A stretch of DNA of 64,000 bases. Origin: Drosophila miranda (lineage: Eukaryota; Arthropoda; Insecta; Diptera; Drosophilidae). The stretch covers positions 24,840,336-24,904,335 of the forward strand of contig NW_022881614.1 of the NCBI RefSeq assembly GCF_003369915.1, given 5' to 3'. A model generated the notes under the pieces. The model was not told where the DNA came from. It saw only the letters and a program-made list of their open reading frames with translations, and made no database searches. A program made the translations under genes and the position numbers. Positions 47,334 through 58,890 of this stretch are shown piece after piece (position 1 is the first letter of the stretch; every line of letters begins with the position of its first letter).

Positions 47334-48257
47334 TCCCCTTCAGCGCCTAGTGCTCAAAGACTATAAGAGCGAGAGCAACGATGTTTTGGATCCAGACTTC
47401 TGTGATATGTCACTGCTACAAAAATATTTCAAAACTTCGCCCCGCCCACTTCCGCCCCCACAAAGGACGAAAATCTGTGACATCCACAATTTTAAAGATA
47501 TGAGAAAACCAAAAACGTAGAGTTGTAGAGAATGACCATATCTTTAAGACTGCGGAATCTGAATTGGATCGTATTATTATTATAGCCAGCATCAAGAAAA
47601 CAATTTCATTTTTTCTCGCCCTGTCTCTCTCTAACACACACGTAGCATAGGCGGCTTTGCTTAGAGTAAAACATTAGCGCCTAGATCTCAGAGACTACAA
47701 AAGCTAGAGCAACCAAATTTGGTATCCACACTCCTAATATATCGGACCGAGACGAGTTTGTTTCAAAATTTCGCCACACCCCTTTCGCCCCCGCAAAGGA
47801 CGAAAATCTGGGGATATTCAAAAATCTCAGAGACTATTAAGGCTAGAGTAACCAAATTTGGTATCCGCACTCCTGTTAGATCTTACTATAAAACGTGTAT
47901 CTCAAAATTTCGCCCCACCCCCTTCTGCCCCCGCAAAAGACGAAAATCTGTTGCATCCAATATTGCACTTTCGAGAAAACTAAAAACGCAGAATCATATA
48001 TAATGACCATATCTATCAGATTGCTGAATCTGGATCAGATCAGATCATTTTTATAGCCAATAGGAACAAATCAATCTGCAGTGGCTACGCAGCGCCCGAC
48101 GTCACGCTCAGACTGATTTTCTGTCTCTCTCGCACGCACTCTTTGTCGTGTCGTTTAATATTAGCGGTGTCTGCCGGAGGAGAGCCATACTGACTTAGTA
48201 TCGGGTATAACCGTAGAGTTGCGGTGTCCGCAGCAACTCACAACGTTCCCCCTCGTT
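47334..48257 (+). mobile_element. DINE copy 10, 5'-truncated (subfamily B)
   Basis: Starts at CCCCTTCAGCGCCTAGTGCTC, just after where (GTCY)n should be, and runs to the normal end CGTTCCCCCTCGTT. The middle motif is subfamily B. Confidence 0.92.
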
Positions 48258-48291
48258 TTTGTTTTGATCTGTGCATGGAAGGTTATCTATT

Positions 48292-49368
48292 TATTATACC
48301 CGATACTCAAAATGAGTATTGGGGTATATTAGATTTGTGGTAAAAGTGGATGTGTGTAACGTCCAAAAGGAATCGTTTCCGACCCCATAAAGTATATATA
48401 TTCTTGATCAGCATCAATAGCCGAGTCGATTGAGCCATGTCTGTCTGTCCGTCTGTCCGTCCCCTTCAGCGCCTAGTGCTCAAAGACTATAAGAGCGAGA
48501 GCAACGATGTTTTGGATCCAGATTTCTGTGATATGTCACTGCTACAAGAATATTTCAAAACTTTGCCCCGCCCACTTCCGCCCCCACAAAGAGCGAAAAT
48601 CTGTGGCATCCACAATTTTAAAGATACGAGAAAACTAAAAACGCAGAATCGTAGAAGATGAGTATATCTTCTAGAGTGCGAAATCTGAACCAGATCGTAT
48701 AATTATTATAGCCAGCATCAAGAAAACAATTTCATTCTTTCTCGCCCTGTCTCTCTCTAACACACACGTAGCATAGGCGGCTTTGCTTAGAGTAAAACAT
48801 TAGCGCCTAGATCTCAGAGACTACAAAAGCTAGAGCAACCAAATTTGGTATCCACACTCCTAATATATCGGACCGAGACGAGTTTGTTTCAAAATTTCGC
48901 CACACCCCCTTCCGCCCCCGCAAAGGACGAAAATCTGGGGATATTCAAAAATCTCAGAGTAACCAAATTTGGTATCCGCACTCCTGTTAGATCTTACTAT
49001 AAAACGTGTATCTTAAAATTTCGCCCCACTCCCTTCCGCCCACACAAAGGACGAAAATCTGTTGCATCCACAATATTGCACATTCGAGAAAACTAAAAAC
49101 GCAGAATCATAGATAATGACCATATCTATCAGATTGCTGAATCTGGATCAGATCAGATTATTTTTATAGCCAATAGGAACAAATCAATTTGCAGTGGCTA
49201 CGCAGCGCCCGACGTCACGCTCAGACTGATTTTCTGTCTCTCTCGCACGCACTCTGTCGTGTCGTTTAATATTAGCGGCGTCTGCCGGAGGAGAGCCATA
49301 CTGACTTAGTATCGGGTATAACCGTAGAGTTGCGGTGTCCGCAGCAACTCACAACGTTCCCCCTCGTT
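48292..49368 (+). mobile_element. DINE copy 11 (subfamily B)
   Basis: Full-length plus copy from TTATTATACCCGATACTC to CGTTCCCCCTCGTT, with a very short (GTCY)n tract. It lies 34 bases from copy 10 in the same orientation and shares the subfamily B middle. It lacks three bases in the CACTCTTTGTCG motif near its 3' end. Confidence 0.92.
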
Positions 49369-49397
49369 TTATGTATATATATGCAAACTTAAATAGC

Positions 49398-50514
49398 TGT
49401 TCTCCTGCTCGGTACTATTCTGCTTACTCTTATGTTAACTTATGTTACTTCTCTCGGCTTATCGCCAGCCCCCTTTGGCTCCGTTGCTGGCGAGCGTTTT
49501 TATAGCTCGCTCGCTCTCCTATTGGGCTCTTCCTTTTCTGCTTGCGTGTTCTCTCTCCCCCGCTTTCACTCTCTTCCTATGCGCGCATCACCTTTGGCTC
49601 CGCTCGCCCTCTTTATTTGTTTTGGGGCATTACCCTTGCAGCTCTGAGTATTGAATTCCAACAACACACTAACACCTTCCTTCACTATGTAAACTGCGGA
49701 TCTTAATTGGGCCTTGTTAACTTAATTTGGCATACGGCACGTTTAGGTAGGATTTGAGCGATTTTCCTCCTTTTTCTCCGTTCGTATTTCGCCGGTTGCT
49801 GAACTTTCCGCTATCGCGGATTATCGACCGTCCCGCTTTGTGGCCGCCGCCGCACCGACGTCGATCCGGCTGCCCGCGAAGGTCGAGCCTCTCAGAATTT
49901 TTCTGCGTCTCTGCTCCCTCGCTCTGTGCTGCGACGGATCAGCTGCTTGGAGCGCCGCTGCTTCGCCAGCCCAAATTGCTAGGCGCCAAATCTAGTGCAG
50001 GGAGAAAGAACCGTCTATCGTATTCGGCCCCGAAAGATCTGTGGTATCCCACTTTTTGTTCCTCTTACCCGTCAATCTTGGCCCCAGTGGCCGACCTAGC
50101 TTCAGTTTTCCTAGTCCCGCGACTTTTGCTTTGCTGCTGCTGGATACCACTCGCGCTTTGACAATATTCTTTTCTTGACTTTGGAACTTTTTCCTTAATG
50201 ATTTTTGCTGAGCCTGTTCGGGGCGATGTTGGTCGCTCGACATCCAAATTCCAAAAGGAAGATGGACACGCTCCCATCCACTATGAGACCGGCCGGATCC
50301 GCTGGATGACGTTCGAATGTCATCGCTTTCTCCTCTTTCTCTTCAACTGCCATCAGCACTAACTCACCCCCAGAGGGAGCCAACCTTTCAGAGCACCGTT
50401 TTAGAGCCCCTGACTCCAAAACCCCCTGTAGCAGCGAGACTATGGCTGCCCATACAACGCCGTTGGCGGTCCATTTAGTTTTCGCCCTTAGCTCAGCTAC
50501 AAGCCTCTTACAAA
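49398..50514 (-). repeat. 3' LTR of the truncated gypsy element
   Basis: About 1.12 kb. On the minus strand it starts TGTAAGAGGCTTGTAGC after the purine tract GGCAGGGGGGA (50515-50530) and ends GGAGAACA (49398). It has TG...CA ends. The boundaries are inferred from these features without a second LTR. Confidence 0.7.
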
Positions 50515-50586
50515 ATCCCCCCTGCCAAAGTCAGACGTGGGGATATTGCCTGCCTTGAGGAATCCACAAGGCTGACTGGCTTGTAG

Positions 50587-52345
50587 CTACACTTTCCGGA
50601 TATCCTTCCCGTGGTACCTTCCGATGAGCTTTCCTTGCAGATCTTCCAGCTCATAAATCGAGTTCCCCACTTTCCGTCTAACTCGCGCCTTAAGAAACAT
50701 TGGCCCTAGCTTAGCGTTGTAGCCGACTTGAAAATGGCTTTGTTTAAAATTTCGCCGTAGCACTTCCTGCCCCACCTGGTACGATACTTCCTGTGCCCTC
50801 GGGTCATAATGCCGTCGATTTTGCTCCCATTGCTTCCGCATCACTTCACACGCTCTCTTTCTGACGATATCCAATGAATCCTCACGTGTGAAGGTCGCTG
50901 CCTTGTCCTCTCCTGAAGACACCATCTGCTGGCCGAAAACCATATAGTAGGGCGTGGATCCTAACCCTGAGTGAACCGCCGACCTCAACGCACAGCATAT
51001 TTTGCTAAGACTCTCATCCCAGTCTTTCTGGTCACTGCGAATATACGACCGAATGGCAGCGATGACCGAACGGTTGACTCGCTCCGAAGCATTGGCTTGG
51101 GGAGCGTGGACAGCTGTTAGCGTGTGCGTTATTCGATGCCTTTTGAGCAGGCCTTGAAACTTCTCGGATCGAAATTGCGATCCGTTGTCAGATACAATTC
51201 CCTCTGGAACTCCGAAAGTATAGAATAACTCCTCCTCTAAATACCTCAGCACAACATCAGAATTTAATTTTTTTACAGCCTTGAGGAAAACAAATTTCGA
51301 ATAATGGTCCAGGACAATAAAAATTCCTATATTTCCACTGCGAGACCTATGATACGGACCTAAGAAATCAATATAGAGACGCTGGAAGAACCTTTGCGAC
51401 TCGGCCGCTTTTTCCATCGGTGGACGTAACGGAGCGTTTGGAGCTTTTGACATTTTACATTGCTCGCAGGCTGCCACGTAGTCTTTTACGTCATTGACGA
51501 GTCCGGGCCAGAAATAATAACTCCGGATCCGCTCGAGTGTCTTGTGGACTCCACCATGGGAAGCCAGCGGATCATCGTGTGCTCTCTTTAGCACTTCTTT
51601 GACCATCCCCCTGGGTACCCACAACTTCCAAACAAACGCGTCGTTAAGGATGTCTCCTTTTCCATGCTCGGATCGCCGATAGATCAGAGAATCAACTATT
51701 TTAAGGTCGGGCAGTTGAGCCATATTGCTCTTAATTCCCTCCATCAGTTCCAAATATTCTCCCGATTTGAAATGAGCTGACTCAATGTCCACCAGCAAGC
51801 CATTGCTGAAATCCACTGCAGCCACTTGGTCATATGGGACCCTGGACAAGGCATCCGGAACAACATTCAGCTTCCCTCTTCTGTGTTGGATACTGAACCG
51901 GAAACCTTGCAGTTTTAAAGCCCAACTCGCTAACCTCGAATTCAAATCACTTTGAGACATGAGCCATTTCAGCGAGGCGTGATCCGTAATTACAGTGAAC
52001 TCCTGACCCTCTACATAGGCTCTGAATCTTTTTATGCTCACCAGAGCAGCGAGACATTCCTGCTCTGTAACCGTATAGTTTCTTTGGGCTTTGTTAAGCT
52101 TCTTCGAAACAAAGGCTATCGGCAGTTCTTCCCCTTCGACCGACTTCTGTACCAGTACTCCGCCTACCCCGCTTTTACTGGCGTCGCAATGTATAAAAAA
52201 TGGTTTGCTGAAGTCCGGACTTTGCAAGACCGGAGCACTGAAAAGCATGCCCTTTAACCGCTCAAAAGCTTCCTTGCCTTCTGTTGTCATCACGAATTTT
52301 TGCTTCGGCTTTAATAGGTCGGTCAACGGGGCGGATACAGACGCA
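50587..52345 (-). CDS. Gypsy pol, RNase H and integrase part (5'-truncated)
   Basis: An open frame of about 585 codons with no internal stop. It begins in the RT-RNase H connection (SAPLTDLLKPKQKF). RNase H has FIHCDASKSGVGG and TDHASLKWLM. The integrase zinc domain has HGGVHKTLERIRSYYFWPG and CEQCKMSK, and the catalytic residues are D (LYIDFLGPY), D (IVSDNGSQF) and E (NASERVNRS). The end is an SH3-like/GPY-type tail (NSIYELEDLQGKLIGRYHGK). It lacks everything upstream, so it is a non-functional remnant although this part is uncorrupted. Confidence 0.88.
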
Positions 52346-53798
52346 AGGTTAGGTTAGGTTGAGGCGGCTGCCGGGCTCGCTCGGAACCCGTCACACTTAG
52401 GCCGGTTTCGGCCCGTTGTGATACCGCATAGGATCATTTCCTTCCCGCGTTGTGAGACTTCCTGTCAGCAATTATCCCATCCAGATGCTCTCACAAAGTT
52501 CGCTATCCTCCTGGGACATAGTTTGGACATCTCTGAGATGTCGTGTAGAAAGGCTGAGCCCAGGTGCTGTAGCCTTCTTCTGCTGAGAGCTGGGCAGGAG
52601 CAGAACAGATGTTCCACTATCTCCTCCTCTTCCTCGTCTCTACAGCTACGACAAAAATCGTTATGTGGGGCCCCCAGCCTGTTAGCGTGGGTGCCTATTA
52701 GCCAGTGTCCCGTGAGGGAACGTGTGACTACGTTGCACCTTTTCCTGCTTAACTTGAGGAGCTCGGAGGTGCGCTTCATGTCCATGGTCGGCCATGTTTG
52801 CCGAGTTGTGCGACATCGTGGCACTGTTTGCCACATATCGTTTTTTAGTCGCTTGTATTGCTCCCTTATAATGAGCTAACAGGTGGCCATTGGCATACAG
52901 ATATCCTCCTTGTCTTGGAGAAGGGGGATTGTAGTGCCAGATCTGGCCAGCTCTTCCGCTATACAGTTGCCCTCGATGTCCCGGTGGCCCGGGACCCAAA
53001 TCAGGCTAATAGCAAATTGCTGAGCCATCTCGTGCAGAGATTTGCGGCAGTCTGCCACGGTGGCCGAGTTCGAGGAAATCGCGCTTAGCGATTTGATCGC
53101 AGCCTGGCTGTCGCTATAAATGTTTAGCTTGGTTGCCGTGACGGCAGCCGCTTGTAGGCAGTCTAGAGCCTCCCTGATTGCTATGACTTCCGCTTGAAAG
53201 ACACTGCAATGATCTGGGAGTCTGAAGGAATGCCTTATGTTTAGCTGTTCAGAGTAGATTCCCCCTCCGACTCTGTCGTCCAGCTTTGATCCATCTGTGA
53301 AGATGTTTATGGCCCCATCTGGGCCTGGGAGTCCCTCGAGCCATTCGTCTCTGTGAGGGATGATTGTGTCGAAGGGAGTGTCTGTGTACTCTCTTGGAAC
53401 TTGGTAGTCTGTTTTTGAGGGGACGGGACTGCTATTATTTAATATGGCTGAGTGACCTATGCACTGTGTCACCCATTGATCTGAGTCTCTTAGACGTATT
53501 GCTGCTGCTTCTGCCCGTTCCTTTCCTGCGAGGTCAAGGCTCTGTAGGCATAGGATGGCATTTAGCGCATCATTTGGGGTGGTGCGAAGAGCTCCGCTGA
53601 TGCATAGGGCGGCAGTCCGCTGGACTTTGCCCAGTTGCTTGGTGATCGCCCTTTTTGATAGGGCCGGCCACCACACCGTAACTCCGTAGAGTAGTATTGG
53701 TCTAACTATAGCTTGATATATCCATTGGACTATGCTTGGGATCATACCCCATCTTAGCCCAATAGCTTTTTTGCATGTGTAGAGTGCAGTCATTGCCT
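52346..53798 (-). mobile_element. LOA-clade (Bilbo/TRIM/Baggins-like) LINE, 3' end
   Basis: A 5'-truncated non-LTR retrotransposon on the minus strand. It holds the C-terminal part of RT, RNase H, a cysteine/histidine tail and a 3' UTR ending in repeated AACCT. The 5' side is cut by the LTR that starts at 53799. The 3' tail abuts gypsy pol, so the LINE inserted into that gypsy element. Clade assignment rests on the RNase H domain and the CRSCRDEEEEEIVEHLFCSC tail. Confidence 0.82.
52465..53798 (-). pseudogene. LINE ORF2 C-terminus with an in-frame stop
   Basis: In order: the RT thumb region (TALYTCKKAIGLRWGMIPS, YGVTVWWPALSK), RNase H with catalytic residues in NIFTDGSKLDD, FQAEVIAIREALD and IYSDSQAA plus WVPGHRDIEGN, then a stop TAG at 52876-52878. 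After it the same frame continues to 52465 through GHWLIGTHANRLG and the C/H tail. It is a nonsense mutation, since coding character resumes at once. The true RT start is missing. Confidence 0.85.
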
Positions 53799-54970
53799 TG
53801 TAACGAACCTTAGGAAGGTTCGTCACAGCGCGCTACATCGCGGGATCGTCACCGCCTCATTTTTCCCCTTTTTATATCTCCAGTTTCCCTTAAATATATC
53901 GTTACTTAGCCTTAAGAACAGAGAATGCATACGATAAATGTACCACCAATAAAGAAACTCATTCCCCATATCGTTTCGCCTACCGTTTCACGACAGCCAA
54001 TCCCACATTCTCGTACCAACACATTACCCCCACCTCTAACGAAAAGCTCCCGAAGCACTGACAATTAGCCGGTAAGAACGCCCCCCACACCAACACATTG
54101 CCCCGCGTTTAGCCATAAGCTCCCGAGACACGAACCGTTAGCCGGTGACAACTCCCCACCGGGCCAACACATTACCCCCAACTCTAAACTTAAGCTCCCG
54201 AAGCACAGACTAGCCGATAAGAACCCACGCCTCTTACCTTCGCGGCTTCGGGACGCTCCGCGAAGCGGCAGCCAATCCGAAGCCGACGAAGACGAAGACA
54301 CGTAGATACTGATAAGTTAGAGATCGGCGGCAGCCGAGCAGACTTCACTTACGCGGAGACCCAGCGAAGTTTTCCCGAGCGCGTAAGTGCCGAGCAGACT
54401 TCACTTACGCGGAGACCCGGGCCGAGAATAGACGTTGTCCCGCGTGACAACTAAGATACAAGTTAAGAATCCTTCCGGGAACGTGACGAAACAACAAAAA
54501 ATATTCAATGTAACAAATTACCTGTATAACCAGCAAGCTAATAAATCATTATTGTAACGAGAACCAACCCCGTGTAAGTCATTTTTGGGGATCCAAACCC
54601 CTCCCCGGTCCCCCTTACCAACAACTACTCGCCAGCGAGCCACACTCCCCTCCACTAACACCCGACAAATCCTCGAAACCCCCCCCTCACGCAGGTGTGA
54701 CACGCCCTGCGCCCCTCTCTCGACCCCCACAGGTGTGACTCGCCCTGTGACCCCTCTTTCCCGACCCACGCAGGTGTGCCTCGCCCTGCGCCCGCCTCTC
54801 TCTCGACCCACGCGGGTGTGCCTCCCTCCGCGCCTTTCTTCTCGACCCTCACGTCCGCCCAGTAAGACGAGCCGACCCCCCTTTCGGAGTTCCTGCGAAC
54901 TACAAATTTCTTGTAGGAAGACCCCTGGACAGGACTGAGCTTACCTCAGCCTGGAAGAGGAGACATTACA
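53799..54970 (+). repeat. 5' LTR with internal tandem repeats
   Basis: Starts TGTAACGAACC and ends GACATTACA, so the termini are inverted (TGTAA...TTACA). AATAAA is at about 53948. Three repeat sets lie inside: three ~72-bp units beginning CAACACATT at about 54018, 54092 and 54163; a 30-bp unit GCCGAGCAGACTTCACTTAC... at about 54335 and 54391; and four ~40-bp units with CAGGTGTG or CGGGTGTG at about 54690-54830. Confidence 0.85.
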
Positions 54971-54972
54971 AG

Positions 54973-54990
54973 TGGCGCCCGAGCAGGGAC
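54973..54990 (+). other. Primer-binding site, tRNA-Lys type
   Basis: TGGCGCCCGAGCAGGGAC lies two bases after the LTR end. It is one base different from the lysine-tRNA (Lys3) site well known from lentiviruses and, as recalled, used by Osvaldo-type fly elements. Confidence 0.85.
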
Positions 54991-55323
54991 CCGAAGGAAA
55001 CTCTAACGAGGGGTTCGTGGATTAAAAACCCACGGCAGTCAGGAGTGCAAGAGACAGACCAAAAAAAAAAAGGTGGAAAGATAGCCCCCCGCGTGTACGC
55101 CTACGTGCATACGCGGCCGATCGCTCGACCGCAGAAAAAAACCCACCCCACTACCGCGGCGCGTAACCGTGCTCAAATCCCCACAATTCTAACGGTGAGG
55201 ATCGCGAACGAGTCTACGTGTACGTGTACTAAGTGACAGTGAAAAGAAAAGGGAACACAGTACCTCAAGATCCCGGACGCTCAACCAGTCCGTAGGAACA
55301 GCGACGCAACGACCAAGAGAAGC
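54991..55323 (+). other. 5' leader of the Osvaldo-like element
   Basis: Untranslated sequence between the primer site and the gag start, with an A-run at 55062-55072. No other feature is seen. Confidence 0.6.
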
Positions 55324-56739
55324 ATGGAGCCCTATACGGGGGAACAATCAGGTGAGTACGACGGGGACGAATTGACCGTTAATCCGGGGGTCAGCACCGG
55401 CTGGATCCACAAGCGCCGCCGGGAAGAGCTGGAAGCCTTCGCGGAAGAATTCGGGTTCGACCGCGAAGGGACAGTTGAGGACCTACGGAAAAGGTTCGCC
55501 ACGCTGGTCGAAGGACCCCTCGAACAAGAGGCCTGGATTCGACTGGCGGAACTCGAACGGCAATACGCCAAACCACCGGGACGCGCAAAGTCGCCGCAAC
55601 CCTCTACTTCCGGGCAGGCGGAGAGACGGAAGGCAGACCCCAAAAGCGGTCTGCAGATCCCTGGGGCCCCCGAAGGCAGACCAACCGGCACGCCCATCGT
55701 GGTGACCGCAGCCGCCCCCCCAAGACCCCCGTCCCCAGAGGTCCGCCCCTCACCCATGAGGAGGCTCCTCCCTGAAAGCGATAGACCCCGGGGAGGTAAC
55801 GACGCGTTGGAAGCCCATCGATACAGTCAAGCTGCCCAGATGGCGGAACGGATTAGGAGGTGGGGGATCCAATTCGACGGACAGGATGATCCGTTGTCTT
55901 TCATCGAGCTGTTGGAAGAGCGCGCGCTTTCGTACGGGATAGACACCAACCACTTGCCTCGAGCTATGGCGGAAATCCTTATCGACCGTGCCAACCGCTG
56001 GTTCCGCACCAGCAGGCTGCAAGGCGCCTCGTGGGTCAACTTCCGGCAAGAATTTTTGTCCTTTTTCCTCCCGCCGCGGTATTTCGAATAGTTAGAGGAT
56101 CAGATCCGAGCCCGCAAGCAAGCGACGGGCGAGTTATTCAAGGACTTCATAATCGAGCTCAGGTTGCTCATGCACCACGCCGGGTACGATGATGCCCAAG
56201 AGCTCAACAGGATTTATGATAATACTCTGCCGGCATATCAACTGTACGTGCGAAGACACGAACTGCGAGGTTTGGCCCAACTAACGATGTTAGCTACGGA
56301 GCTCGAATCCATCCAAGAGCGGAATAACCCCACTGCTCCCACTGCCCCTCGGCCCGGCCCAAGATACACTAGACCGACGACGCACCAGATGCAAAACGAG
56401 GTCGAAGCAAACCGGACCTCCTTTCGGAAGCCCCAATGGGACACGGCAGGACCGGCAAGGAGACCATCGTCAAACCGACCCGACACTCCAGCGCCGGAAG
56501 TCGCTCACCGCATGGTCACCACCCCCATCGCCAACCCACGGATGGCCTGTCGCCGCTGCGGCGAAGCCGGCCATGCCTCCCACAATTGCACCAACCCCTC
56601 TATCCTGTTCTGTTGGGAATGCGGTAAGCGAGGCGTAAGGACCATCGATTGCTGCCGCCAAGACTCGTCGGGAAACGATCAGCGTCCCCGACTGGCACGG
56701 GAACAGCCGGGAACGACGCCTCCCCAAACCCAGAACTAA
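55324..56739 (+). pseudogene. gag of the Osvaldo-like element, one in-frame stop
   Basis: ATG at 55324 (MEPYTGEQSGEYDGDE). The N-terminal ~40-100 residues are acidic and basic, then a P-rich linker, then a capsid-like helical region with IDRANRWFRTSRL and WVNFRQEFLSFFLPPRYFE. A stop (TAG, 56089-56091) interrupts, and the same frame goes on (LEDQIRARKQATGELFKDFI). Two CCHC-type knuckles follow, of which only CRRCGEAGHASHNC is canonical; the second (CWECGKRGVRTIDCC) has lost its histidine. Gag ends at 56739, overlapping the protease frame, which lies in the -1 frame. Confidence 0.83.
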
Positions 56740-57119
56740 GCCACCCACTACAGACACAGGACGGCCGGATAGTGGCGAAGTTGACGATAGGAGGACGGGC
56801 CACAGAGGCCACTGTGGATACCGGGGCGTCCCGGAGTTTCGTCAGCGCCAACCTCGGCCGGCAGCTCGGCAACGACGCCGGCCTCAGGGAAGCGTCCGTC
56901 CAGATCCGCCTGGCAGACGGGTTGGTACGCGAAATAACGCAATTTCTGTTGGCGTTCGTTAAACTGGACAAACGCGAAGTACAGATACCGCTCCTAGTGT
57001 TACCAAACATGCTAGAGCAGGTCATCGTGGGGATGGACTTCCTCTGCGCCATCGAAACAACGATGGCACCACCCTCCTCCGACTCCGCGACAGTCGCCTC
57101 GCGACAAATACACCGGTAG
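56649..57119 (+). CDS. Retroviral-type aspartic protease (PR)
   Basis: In the -1 frame relative to gag and overlapping its end, so a Gag-Pol -1 frameshift is the likely expression mode. The catalytic loop is VDTGASRSF, preceded by VAKLTIGGRATEAT. The flap-side and C-terminal IVGMDFL match pepsin-like retroviral proteases. The frame ends at 57119. The RT frame is different, so one further lesion lies between 57119 and 57134. Confidence 0.8.
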   Translation: MLPPRLVGKRSASPTGTGTAGNDASPNPELSHPLQTQDGRIVAKLTIGGRATEATVDTGASRSFVSANLGRQLGNDAGLREASVQIRLADGLVREITQFLLAFVKLDKREVQIPLLVLPNMLEQVIVGMDFLCAIETTMAPPSSDSATVASRQIHR

Positions 57120-57133
57120 TTACCGCCAGCCAG

Positions 57134-58890
57134 GTGCACACCCCGGAACACGCGCCTACGAAACCCAAGGCGACGAACGATACGCCACGCAAACAAGGAA
57201 TCAGGAACACGAAGCACAGGACCCCGACGGAACGCCCTGACCCCAGGTCATCCAACCAGGGCAAAATCTCGGGTAAGGCAACAAGGGACGCGAACAGACC
57301 CACCAGGACCCCCGGTCCAACGTCCTCGACGAGTGGTGGAGAGCCCGGAGCAACGATCGAACCCCCACGGCGGCGACGATCGTCCAGCGGCCCAGCGCCG
57401 AATACAACGACCACGTTAGCCGCCCCGGCGAGCGAGCGCGGTAACGCAGCCCTTTCGATAACGGAAACTCCCACATCCGAAATCGTCCTTACTGCCCGAA
57501 GTTTTCCCAGCCGAGAACCGGGAATAGGAGCAACAGCCACTCGAGACACCGACCGGGGCCCCGACGCGCCCGTGGCCGGAGATCAACTCATCAGCACCAA
57601 CGGCACGGGGCGCTGCCGGAGCCACCCTCCCCGCGTCGCCGAAGGTTTCACTATAGCAGGCACCAGAGCGGAAATCTGCGTCACCCGAACGAGCCACTGG
57701 TCTAGTACTAGCGCCATCATCGAGACCCGCATGTTCGTGCATCACGCCGAATACGACACGACCCATGTATTCAGCCGGAGTCCCGAAAATGCCCTGCCTA
57801 CACCCGAAACTACCCCGGTGGTCGCTAATATATAGGAGTACCCTCGTGGGATCGAACCGCCAAGCGCGTTCGACATGACCATACTCCCCGAGGGCCGAGA
57901 CCAGACCCCCGCTCCCGGAACCAGCCGGCTAAGCGAAGAGGAGCCAGAAAGAGTCCCCGACCCCTGGCCTCCCGACGTGGCGCCGCAAATCCAGGAATTC
58001 CTGGACGAAGAGCTGCCGAAGCTCGCAGGCCTCCGAGGGACCACGGACCTCACGGAGCACACGATAGTTATGAGGGAACAGCGTCCCATAAAGCAACGGT
58101 ACTACCCAAAGAACCCGGCTATGCGTCGGATCATCGACGAGCAGGTCGACCAGCTGATAGCAGAAGGCCTGATCGAGCCCTCGCGAAGTCCCCACAGCGC
58201 CCCCATTGTCCTCGTCCGCAAAAAGGACGGGAGGTGGCGCATGTGTGTGGACTATCGACAACTAAACGAACATTCGGTCCCGGACGCATACCCGTTGCCG
58301 AGGATCAACTATATACTGGAAAGACTCCGAAACGCGCGGTTCATCACCACGCTGGATCTGAAGAATGGATACTGGCAGATACCGATGGCCCATGACAGTA
58401 AGGAGGCCACGGCGTTCACGGTGCCCGGAAGAGGCCTCTATCAGTGGAAGGTAATGCCTTTCGGGATACATTCCGCGGGAGCCACGTTCCAGCGTACCCT
58501 CGACACGGTCATCGGCGCAGACATGGAACCCTTCGCTTTCGCGTATCTGGACGACATCGTCATCGTCGGCAAGGATTTCGCGGAACATTTGCGCAACGTC
58601 AAGAGAGTCTTCTCGCGACTGCGCCGGGCCAATCTGCGGATCAACACAGACAAATGCGTATTTTTCCAGCGCCGCATAAAATACCTGGGTCACATGGTCA
58701 GCGAGGAAGGCATTCATACCGACCCTGACAAGATAGCGGCCGTCAAAGACCTGAGACCGCCCACTAACCTGAAGGAATTGCGACAATGCATAGGTATGGC
58801 GGGCTGGGATCGTCGATTCGTCCCCAATTTCGCCACCATAGTGCAACCGATGTCATTGCTACTAAAGAAGGGGAGAGCATGGGCATGGGG
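57134..58890 (+). pseudogene. Linker and reverse transcriptase, truncated
   Basis: A P/R/T-rich segment of about 234 codons (57134-57835) ends at a TAG (57833-57835). The same frame then carries RT from about 57875, with RSPHSAPIVLVRKKDGRWRM, DLKNGYWQIPM, PFGIHSAGATFQR and the catalytic AYLDDIVIVG. It ends at LLKKGRAWAWG, where coding homology stops at the duplication junction. RNase H and integrase are missing from the window. The stop and the truncation make it non-functional. Confidence 0.85.

Larger units (their letters stand above)
49398..52345 (-). mobile_element. Ty3/gypsy element, 3' half with LTR
   Basis: Minus-strand element of which the 3' LTR (49398-50514), a purine tract and the RNase H-integrase end of pol remain. 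It is cut at about 52345 where a LOA-type LINE tail (AACCTAACCTAACCT on the minus strand) begins, so RT, protease and gag are missing. It is unlike the two gypsy elements at the left of the window. Confidence 0.87.
53799..58890 (+). mobile_element. Osvaldo/Ulysses-like LTR retrotransposon, 3'-truncated
   Basis: Plus-strand element with a 1.17-kb 5' LTR (53799-54970), a lysine-tRNA-type primer site, gag, protease and RT. It is cut inside pol at about 58890, where the duplicated windei-flank segment begins. It carries a stop in gag, another before RT and frame changes, so it is inactive. The base composition is GC-rich compared with the surroundings. Membership in the Osvaldo/Ulysses lineage is inferred from the long LTR, primer type and RT motifs. 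Confidence 0.85.

Noticed and set aside
47054..47350. 98-codon plus-strand open frame before DINE copy 10
   Set aside because: Low-complexity K/R/G/P composition with a poly-proline end from a C-run, and no splice or domain support.
54585..54938. P/R/T-rich open frame inside the Osvaldo-like LTR
   Set aside because: Arises from the ~40-bp tandem repeats in the LTR; frames exist on both strands.
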